Below are positions 54,641 to 64,000 of a DNA stretch of 64,000 nt, one piece after another (the stretch's first letter is position 1; each line of letters opens with the position of its first letter). The DNA lies in NCBI RefSeq assembly GCF_040712315.1, contig NC_134020.1, forward strand, positions 32,213,751 through 32,277,750. The letters are read 5' to 3'. The stretch is from Castanea sativa (lineage: Eukaryota > Streptophyta > Magnoliopsida > Fagales > Fagaceae). The notes below the pieces were generated by a model. That model saw nothing but the letters and a program-made list of their open reading frames with translations, was not told where the DNA came from and ran no database searches. A program made the position numbers and the translations under genes.

Positions 54641-56700
54641 CCGGCTCATGAATAAAACTTAGTTGAACTGTTTCTTAAAATAGTGTATATATATATATAC
54701 ACGTTAAGAAGTGCAAGCAAAATGAGCCCAGCAAAGTTAAAATCTAGGAGTAACACTCTTGAGCTAGCTGTTAAAATCAAGCGCAAGTAATATCTTGCTA
54801 TGAAGTATGAACATGTACCATGTCTAGACATGTGTGTGTTAAAACTAGTTAGGGTAGTTAGGGCAGCATGTGCAAAGCACGTGCCATGAAATAAGAGTAG
54901 TGACATGTGAAAGAAGAGTAATATTAAAGTCAATTCTAAATTTTATTGACATCATAAAACAAAGATATAAATCATTTGATTTTTAAAGTACATAAAGATT
55001 TACATTTATCAAAAGAGACATTAATTTTAAGAATTTTGATAATCATTTTATAAAAAGTTAATCTCATTTGTAAAAGAATTTTGATCACACACAAAGTAAG
55101 GGGTAACTATTTAACATATAAATATCTATTTTGCTATAATAGTTTTTTAGTACCTATTTGCTAAAGGCAATATATCCACTCAATAAAAACTTCTAAGAAT
55201 GATAACGAATATTATTATCTTTCAACAATAAACAACTGAGTTTTGCTAAGAAAAAAAAAAAACAAAAGGCATGTGTCATCGAATTTTCCATTAAATAAAT
55301 TAAAAGTTTAAAAAATTTAAGCCTAGAAAATCAATGTTCTTTTGATAACAAATAAAATACCTTATATTATCATTCAAGCATTATTACTATCTAAAACTCA
55401 AAATATGTGAAGAAAATTTTTGGGATGTTAAAATTAAATGGAAGTGTTTTAGACATTATACAATAAAATATTTTAAGAATTATAAGCTTTCATTAGGGTT
55501 CATTAAGAGAATCACAATATGACATATTTACTATTTTCCAAAATATTAAGGGAAAAATTGCTTGATTTTGAAGCCAAATGAGGAATGGTAAACTATCCCA
55601 AACATAAAGAATGAAAAGTGTTTTTATCCTAAGTTTTTTTTTTTTGTGTAAAACTATGTGTTTTGTACTTAAAATGGTGCATAAAGAAAAAAAATACAAA
55701 AAGTCAACCCAAGAAAATTGTATGTAAAACAGTGAATTTTGGTTCAACAATGTTAACTAAACCAATAAAAAATTTCTAAAAACACAACAAAATGACACAA
55801 CATTTTTATAATACCTTTATAATTTTGTTATATTTTATTTTGACCTATAAACAATTAATAGTTCAGTAATTTTGAAAATATTGTGACGACAATAAGATGT
55901 TTTAATATTTTCACAAAAGAATTGTTATGTTTACGACATTTTTCATAACAAATTATAAGTAATAGGTTGTTATTGGTGAAAAAAAGTAATTTCAATAGCA
56001 ATTTTAAATTAGAACTAATAACAATTTATCACCTATGATTTGTTATGAAAGTATTGTGAATGTAGCACCTTTTTTGCACAATAACTTTATTTTTAGTTGT
56101 AGGTCCTTCTAATATGATATTTTATTATTTTATTTTGACCTTAAGAAATTAACACTTCAAAAATTGTGAAAATATTGTGTCAATTTGCTGTGTTAATATT
56201 TTATTATTTTCTGAAATATTGCAAATTGAATAAACCAAAAATAATGTAGCAAAACTACTGTAGTTTTACATATTCAAAAAAAAAAAAGCGGTCTGTAAAA
56301 CAGTGCAAGTTGAACAAAATAAAAAAATAGTATTCGCTTTTTTTATATTTAGATAATATAATATAAAACAAAATCAAAAACAAAATTCATCTCACCTGAT
56401 TGGCCAAATACCTTGAATAAGTATGAAAGGTTTCTAGTAGCATTAGAATGAATCCTAAAACTTGACTAAACCAAAACACTAGTCCTAAACCTATTGACTC
56501 TTTTTATATAGTTATAAAAGATGTCATACCTTTCGGCTAAGAACAAGGTTTGTATGTTGAAATGTCAACCATATTTGTTAGTAATAGTCATATGGCTTGT
56601 AACTTTGGAATTGTCAACTCAGGATCTAACGTTGAGGTGGTCGTCCTATATTTCATGTCCGGCAAAATTTTGATAGACTTTGTAGCATGCTACATCAACT

Positions 56701-57127
56701 ACGTGAAAATGAGCAAATGCCTATTTTGCACAAAAAAAATGGATAAATGCCTTATTTTTCAAACTAATTAGGAAAATTGCTCTTTTTGAAAATTTGATTT
56801 TCTCAAAATCGAGTTTAAAAAAAAAAAAAAAAAAAAATTCTGGAGCCTATAGAGACGTTTTAAAGAGCCTATAACGACGTTTTAAAGACCTATAGCAGCA
56901 TTTTGTGACTCAAGCTCCATGAGCTCGAATTACATGCAAGTTAGTTACAAATTGCTGCTATAGGCTCTTGAAAACGTCGTTATAAACTCTTTAAAATGTC
57001 GCTATAGGGCTTAACTCGATTTTGAGAAAGTCGAGTTTTAAAAGAAATGTATTTTCCTAATTAGTTTAAGAAATGAGGCATAATGCTGTATTTTTTGTGC
57101 GAAAAGGGCATTTGCCCATTTTAGCCG
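56701..57127. mobile_element. Foldback MITE in the promoter of peroxidase 3
   Basis: The 427-bp element lies between two exact copies of CATCAACT (56693-56700, 57128-57135), and unit B has the empty site near 21705. Ends pair as GAAAATGAGCAAATGCC on the left with TAAAATGGGCAAATGCC on the right complement, and pairing extends nearly the whole length (internal blocks GACGTTTTAAAG and CTATAGG on both arms). The 8-bp duplication fits hAT or a Mutator-like MITE. It lies 224-650 bp upstream of the TATA box. Confidence 0.85.
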
Positions 57128-57350
57128 CATCAACTGTTCCACTAGTTCAAATCACGTAAACGTGTTTCTGGGCTGAAACTCTATCATTATATCATTCAAT
57201 CAAATTCATTGCTGTTGCTTGCTTTTTCATTAATTTCTAGGTGCTGAGATTAAACAATGTTATATATACCCATGTAAATGGCCAAATACTAGTCTTAAAG
57301 ATTAGGTATTACATACCTGCTTCTGTGCGAAACTTTCTCATTTAGGCCTC

Positions 57351-57357
57351 TATATAA
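57351..57357 (+). promoter_or_regulatory. TATA box of peroxidase 3
   Basis: TATATAA in the conserved promoter block, 77 bp before the ATG at 57434. Confidence 0.75.
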
Positions 57358-57492
57358 CCCAAATACCCTACGAAGTTCTTGGCACACACTCAACACTGCC
57401 TTCCTTCTAAGTTTAATCAAATTAAGCGACGAAATGGCTGCTTCTAATTCTCATTCTGCCTCTTCATTCCTATTCATAGCCTCATTTGCCGT

Positions 57493-58181
57493 CAGTGGCG
57501 GAGCCAGGATTTTGGTTCAGAGGGGGCAAAATTAAAAGACAACATTTAAAGTGAAATAAATCTAACAAATATTGATCGATAATAATAACAAAATAAATTA
57601 AAAAAAATTATAAGAAAATAAATATATTTCATATCATTAAAATAAATAAACAAAAATAACAAATTCATAGTTACTATAAAATCTACAACAAAAAGTTTAC
57701 AAACTGATGTAGTAAAAATGTAATTAGTGTTATTTAAACAATATAATGAATATATGTTTGTGATTATTTTTTGTGATTGGTGACACGCCAATTTGTAAGA
57801 TATAAATAGTAAAATTTGCAATATCTCTAGCATTATTTAAAAATAAAATACTTATTAATAATGAAAATAATGATGGAAATTAAAAAAGAAAAAAATTGTG
57901 AAATAGGTGTCAAACGTGGGACAAGACAAAAGCTTACAAGAACAATAAAATAGGTGAAAATGGGATATGATTTGATGTTTGAGAAAACTTTTTTTTTTTT
58001 TTTACCTTCTTTTTCTTGTGTCAAAATCACTAAGTTTCAAGTGATTTGTAGTCATTTTTTCTTTTCTTTTTCCTATGTCAGATGGTCAGTCTCTTAATAT
58101 TACAATTGCATATAGAAGGAAATTTGAGGTGGAGTCAGGGGAGGCAGGTGCCCCCCTCGCCCCCCTCTGGCTCCGCCACTG
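57493..58181. mobile_element. Non-autonomous hAT transposon, 689 bp, in peroxidase 3 exon 1
   Basis: Terminal inverted repeats CAGTGGCGGAGCCAG are perfect over 15 bp at both ends. The 8-bp target duplication TTTGCCGT (57485-57492, 58182-58189) is exact. Both features are diagnostic of hAT elements. The interior is AT-rich, and no transposase is encoded. Confidence 0.95.
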
Positions 58182-58406
58182 TTTGCCGTTCTCGTGATTT
58201 TCACGGGGAGCTCCTCTGCTCAACTCTCTAAAAATTTCTACTCTGAAAGTTGTCCAAAGGTGTTTAGCACCGTTAAATCGGTTGTGCATTCTGCGATTTC
58301 AAAACAACCCCGCCAGGGTGCTTCTCTGCTTCGCCTCCACTTTCATGATTGTTTTGTCAATGTAAATTCCTTTTTCCTCTATCTACTGGGTTGCTCAAAG
58401 GCCTCC

Positions 58407-58452
<46 letters not shown>

Positions 58453-59286
58453 GCATGCGAAAAATATAATATTGTTCATATGTAGAGTCCATTTTTCTTT
58501 TTCTTTTTTTTTAAATTACTAAATTAAATGGAATGGATGGCAAAACATATATAATAGATTACTTTAACAATATAAAAATGTTATGGATACAATCTTTTCA
58601 CGATAAGTTATAAGTTATAATTGATGCAACATTATATTTATGAGGAAAATGTTAAAATTATTATAAATTCTATTATTACAATTTTATTAAGGCGATAAGT
58701 TATAATTGATTAAACACTATTTTTATATGAAAAAATATTTAAAAAATTATTACAATTTTTATAAAAAAAATTAAAGCATATAAAATAATGTGACAATGAA
58801 TATGATCTAAGTCACTTCAATAAAATAATAAATGTATATTTGATTTTGAATTTTTTTTAATTGGTGACTTATTAATTATTAAGACTCATATGGTAAAATT
58901 TGTAAAATTACGTAAGGAATACAACAAGATTCAAGATGTTATATAATAATAATAATAATAAATGCGGCCAATCTAACCGTGGTTGGTTAGGAAATGGCAG
59001 CATGATACATATGACTTGACATGAAACAAGTCATCATGCTCAGATCTTGGGCACATGCATGGCATGCAGAAGTTGTCAAGTGAATTGATAATGAAAGTCA
59101 TAAAAGACTGCCTCTTTGGTAGGGCTAACTTAAGTCCATCTAATAGTGAAATCAATAATTCTACAAGAGTTTAAAGAAGTATGTGAAGTACACAAACAAT
59201 TACATGGTGTCCAGATTTTTCCAGCTTCATCATGAGTTCTGTTCAAGGTCAAATAATTCAAAGCTTCGTTGTATTTTTCTTCTTGA

Positions 59287-59505
<219 letters not shown>

Positions 59506-60161
59506 TAAGAAAAAGCGAACTTTTAAAAAATAGTATTAGTTTTTACACTGTAAATTGATGTGCTTGTTGCGTAATAATGTGATACGACACTATCTAATGA
59601 ATTGACATAGTTAAGGTTAAAATAACATGGTCCTACTTTATAAAAAATTAAATAAATAGAAAAAATTGTATTTTTAAGATCATAAATTATTTTATAATTT
59701 TTTTTGTCATAATTTTGATATTGCAGATTATGAGTAATGAACTAGCACTTACACATAAGCCTATCATTTTTTTTTACCAATCACATTTTATCACGTCATA
59801 ATTATAATAAAAAATTGTGAAAAATTATGTGATCCTAGATTTTTCCATAAGAAAAATGGCATAAAACCAACCCCAAAATATATAAAACTGACAAAACACT
59901 AATATAAAAACAAAATATCTGACACAGCTTAGTTTTAACAAGCATACGGTGACAATTTGACGGTATATATGTACCTGTTTATTTGTAAAAGAAAATTTTA
60001 GTAGGATTTTCAGTAAGCTACCATTACTCAGAAAGAAATCATAAGCAGCTATAATTTAGATTAGCTACCTGCTCTACAGTCTATACTATAGAGTGAATAC
60101 AAACTTTTGTGGTATAAATCTTCTTATTCTTCTAAAAATACAAAAAATAAAAACAAAAACT

Positions 60162-60193
<32 letters not shown>

Positions 60194-60807
60194 AATAATA
60201 ATAATAATAATAGTTTTAATTATGTAAGTATTACAATCACAAATCGCAAGAAAATTATTTAAATATTTATTTATTATATTATTTTAGTATCATTAATTAC
60301 ATTCATTTATCATTTTTATAAAAAATTTATAATAACTTTAACAATTTTTCAAAAAGAAAAAATAATTACAAGTTTTTTTGGTAGAAAAGATAATTAAAAC
60401 GTTTATTCATTATGTTCTAAATCAACCACATTTATTACCATATTTTGATTTTTGTCCAATACTTATATCATTTGATGATGCCATGTGAATATCTAGAATC
60501 GTGTGAAGTGTACATGACTAATTCAATAACGAAATTTTTTATAATAAAATTTATTATAACTTTCTTGATATTACATGTTGGTCCTCTTTGATAGCGTCTA
60601 TTAATTACTGGAAACACGTTGAACATTATGCAGCTCGGTGGTCCCGAATGGGACGTCAAGCTTGGAAGAAGAGATTCCAAAACAGCAAGCTTTTCTGCTG
60701 CCAACAGTGGGGTCATCCCTCCCCCCTCTTCTACCCTTAGCAAACTCATTAATAGATTTCAAGCTAAAGGTCTCTCTACCAAAGACATGGTTGCCTTGTC
60801 CGGTATG

Positions 60808-60808
<1 letters not shown>

Positions 60809-60858
<50 letters not shown>
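60809..60858 (+). repeat. (CT)n microsatellite, intron 3 of gene 3
   Basis: Twenty-five CT units at the same site as in genes 1 and 2. Confidence 0.95.
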
Positions 60859-60864
<6 letters not shown>

Positions 60865-61548
60865 ATTTTGTGTGAATATTTACTCTATCCCTAATCAAGT
60901 AGGCTTGATAAATAAGTTGAGCTAAGTTACATAAGATATAACAACACTCATAAATGTTATAACTCTCAATAACATTCTAAATAGACATATTTTTTGACAA
61001 TCCTACTTTTAGATTATATTTCATGTTTACACCCTCCATCTTTACAATGTATAATCTAGATAATGTTTAAATTTCAAGTTTTGTTTTTCTTTTTGCTAGT
61101 TATAAACAAAGCATGAGTTAATAGAACGGATAATAAATAACAATTTATACATACAAAATTTGATGAGTATGCTAAAGATACGAACCTTTTTACAAACTGC
61201 TGATGTGGTAAGTAATTATTGGTAAATAAAAAAAATGATATTAATTGTAGCCTAAATGAAAACTAGTAAGAAGTTAGTTACAACACTATTTTGTAAAAAT
61301 ATTTTATAAAAATGTTATAAAATAATTTATGAATGTAGCACTACTCAAATTCGAAAGCATAATAATTAAGAACACATAGAACCTATAATCAATCAGTAGA
61401 GCTTCAAAACTTCACTTAATTTGTATAATATTGACAAATAGTTATACCAAAGGTAACTTGATCATATTCTAAATGTTGGAAATATAAATACCTAAATATT
61501 TAATATGCTCAAAAAAAAAATCTAATATACCTTTTTTTTCCTTTTCCA

Positions 61549-61586
<38 letters not shown>
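61549..61586. repeat. (AT)n microsatellite, intron 3 of gene 3
   Basis: AT repeat about 73 bp before exon 4, flanked by two copies of TTTTCCAAGATA, so a small duplication accompanies it. Absent from genes 1 and 2. Confidence 0.85.
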
Positions 61587-61588
<2 letters not shown>

Positions 61589-62251
61589 ATAATCTTTTTC
61601 CAAGATAAATTGTTTACATTATAATGCTCCTCATCGTATTCTTGTATACCTGATGGCAGGAGCCCACACAATTGGGCAAGTAAGGTGTACAAATTTTAGA
61701 GATCGCATATATAACGATACCAATATTGATAGATCATTTGCCAAGACTAGGCAGAATACATGTCCAAGGACTAGTGGCCTTCCAGGAGATAACAAGATTT
61801 CACCTTTAGACCTCAAAACTCCTACAGCTTTTGACAACTATTACTACAAGAACCTCATCAGCCAGAAGGGTCTTCTCCGCTCAGATCAAGATTTGTTCAA
61901 TGGTGGATCCACTGATTCATTGGTTAAAAAATATAGCGAAGATACTAAGACTTTCTACTTCGACTTTGTCGAGGCAATTATCAAAATGGGAGACTTACAG
62001 CCTCTCACTGGATTGAGTGGTGAAATCAGGAAGAACTGCAGGAAGATGAATAATTAGTGGAGGTGATTTTATAGGAAAAAAATAGAAATGAATTACTGAA
62101 GATTCATTTCTCTTTCTATTGAAAAAACCAATTTCCAATTCTAGCCCCACTAGAGGGCAATTTGTTTGTTTATGCTATAGAACTTTGAGTGGAATTTCGT
62201 AAACTTATTTATTTGTAGAACTTGAAATTTGTTTGGATTATTGCTAAATAT

Positions 62252-62257
62252 AATAAA
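62252..62257 (+). terminator. Likely poly(A) signal of peroxidase 3
   Basis: AATAAA in the conserved downstream block. Confidence 0.5.
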
Positions 62258-62636
62258 TTTCCTTTTGCCTTGGTTACTTCTTTTGGGATTTCCTCTTCAA
62301 TATGGAGTCATAAAGAATAAGCTCCATGTTTTTACATGAGCAATGTTTTGTTTTATTTTTAATTCAATAGTTACAATAATTAGAAATGTGGTATTTGAAC
62401 TATGAATATCTTTGGAAACAACAAGAGGTTTCAAGTTGCACAAATCTTAAATTTTAAGAGTAATTCTATAGGAAATCAATTTTACTATATTTTTCACAAT
62501 TTGTTGAAATTATTAGTTATAATTGGTGCAACATATTATTCTCATATAAATTTACCAGTAACTTTTATTATACATTAATCATAATATAACTAATCATGAA
62601 AAGAGTTACTAATTTTTTTTATAGTCAACCTTATTG

Positions 62637-62855
62637 TATTTATAAATAGATACGGTTATCATCTTGACAAGAAAAAAGCTTCATTTTATAGAGGAAAAAA
62701 AATGAAATTAAAGACAAAAATCCCTTTGACTTTTAGCAATGTGAGAAAAGGCGAGATGCCGATCGTGATATATTGATATCAATAATGAGACGTGATATTA
62801 CAGTTTAAATTCTCTTTTCCTCACTTAAACCATATAATATATATAGTGAGACATG

Positions 62856-62924
<69 letters not shown>

Positions 62925-63130
62925 AGAAGCCAGCCTAATGGGCTGGGCCTTTATTCATATTAAACGAAAAAGAACATCAGTGGACATCAAAGTAAACTAG
63001 TTGGGCTATATCCTCAGGCAATTCTTCAAGCCACACCTGAGTACCTCTACATGAAATATATAAAAGTATTACAAAAACAATTATATTAATAACTCATAAA
63101 ATAAGGGGGGAAATTGAAATACATGCTATA
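62637..63130 (-). mobile_element. Insertion with a LINE-like 3' tail
   Basis: Unit A homology (around 4935) is interrupted here. The insert contains an (AT)n tract (62861-62891) and a poly-T run (62892-62923) next to GAGAAGCCAGCCTAATGGG. On the - strand this reads ATGAATAAAGGCCCAGCCC followed by poly(A), like the 3' end of a reverse-transcribed element. The 5' end is not recognised. Confidence 0.4.
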
Positions 63131-63275
63131 AAAATATTGGATATTTTATTTGTTCTTTGAGAATCAAATATATTAAATAATATCAAACTAATAAAAAAAT
63201 CGATCTTTCATTTTTAATATCAATCAAATACTACTATATTAGTAACTAGGAAAACTATCGAGTTTATGTCTCAAA

Positions 63276-63737
63276 CATTACAAGAAAACTGATCTATTGC
63301 GGCGGACTTTTTGCAGCAGGTGCGAAAAATTCCCGCTATATGTCACCTATTGCGGCGTTTTTGTGGACCGCTACTATACATCAACTCTATTGCAGCGTTC
63401 AAGTGGACCGCTACTATAAATCTGGTCTTTTGCGGCGTACTACAACGGTAGGTTGATGGAGCGCTGCAATATGTATGTTTTAGCAGCGTTATACCTAGTT
63501 ATAATGGCACCCCACAAACCTGTTACTATAGCTAAGATTTACTAGCGTTTGTTTCAGTCTATAGCGGCGGTTTTGTGACCACCACAATAGACCTTTGAAT
63601 TGCCCATAATTAGTCCAATTTTTTTCCCTTCCCCCCCCCCCCTCCCCCCACCTAAATCTATCAATTTATACCCTAACCTTTTCATTTCTCATCCGATTGT
63701 ATCCTTCTAAAAAAATACACACACACACACACACACA

Positions 63738-63779
<42 letters not shown>

Positions 63780-64000
63780 AAAATCTCACATCGTTGATCT
63801 CAATACCCAAAGATCAATCTTCCCACCACCACTATGCATTCTCACTCTCAAACCCTAGATTAGGGCTCTCTCTATTAGCACTCATCGCTGCCACCAGCTG
63901 ATTGAAGCCCCCAATGGTCAATATTTGAATATTAATTTCACCAAATCTAGTGGTATCAGGACTATCTATTAAGTTTGACCGGGTTTAAACAACTTAAACT
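63276..64000 (+). mobile_element. CACTA-like element, left end only (runs off the window)
   Basis: Starts CATTACAAGAAAACTG, one base from the CACTA terminus, exactly where homology to unit A (TATCTCAAAC near 5080) stops. It is followed by many subterminal repeats of the type TATTGCGGCG and GGACCGCTACTATA. An (AC)n/(TC)n compound microsatellite lies at 63718-63774. No coding region is supported before the edge. Confidence 0.65.

Larger units (their letters stand above)
54705..57433 (+). repeat. Upstream region of unit C, paralogous to 19650-22002
   Basis: Collinear with unit B from AAGTGCAAGCAAAATGAG onward. AT-rich, with no supported gene before the promoter. Contains the foldback MITE at 56701-57127 that unit B lacks. 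Confidence 0.75.

Overview
This is nuclear DNA from a flowering plant: split genes with GT-AG introns, class III peroxidases, and dense LTR, LINE, hAT, CACTA and MITE elements. The overall look suggests a woody eudicot, possibly Fagaceae, but the sequence alone does not prove the species. The only clear host genes are three tandem class III peroxidase paralogues on the + strand, each with four exons and the same intron positions and phases. Gene 1 (1323-4378) is intact. Gene 2 (22003-24482) is open but changes a conserved residue beside the distal histidine. Gene 3 (57434-62057) is broken in its signal peptide by a 689-bp hAT element with a perfect 8-bp target duplication.

The window is a segmental tandem array. 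Unit A runs from the left edge to about 9317, unit B from about 19650 to 54640, and unit C from about 54705 to the right edge. Each unit has a peroxidase promoter, the gene and a conserved downstream stretch. In units A and B an old L1-type LINE follows in the same position, so the LINE predates the duplication. Much of the rest is nested insertion.

Unit A's LINE is cut at 9318 by the 5' LTR of a Copia element (9318-17580). Inside a TA repeat of that Copia lies a decayed caulimovirid (plant pararetrovirus) insertion, 9898-15660, on the - strand. It is partly duplicated and carries a CACTA-type end. A 1.9-kb solo Gypsy LTR (17684-19587) closes the A/B junction.

Unit B's downstream region holds a 3.1-kb composite insertion (26342-29491) and a hAT-like element (30130-31719). 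Its LINE is split by a Copia element with 151-bp LTRs (32577-37730, - strand), a 1.2-kb AT-rich insertion (38236-39410), a terminal-inverted-repeat element with an unusually long 41-bp flanking duplication (40161-41510), a 9.7-kb Tat-like Gypsy element (42400-52108, perfect TSD, LTRs about 0.8% diverged), and a second hAT-like element (52428-53889).

The most unusual locus is inside that Gypsy element. Between integrase and the 3' LTR there is a 44-bp tandem array, then a multi-exon gene-like unit on the opposite strand (51190-49024) with three introns of consistent phase. Its sequence resembles the 'putative gypsy-type transposon' domain family. The same stretch is loaded with GACGG/CCGTC motifs. 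The sense polyprotein is broken by many frameshifts although the LTRs are nearly identical, so the copy was probably moved by proteins made elsewhere.
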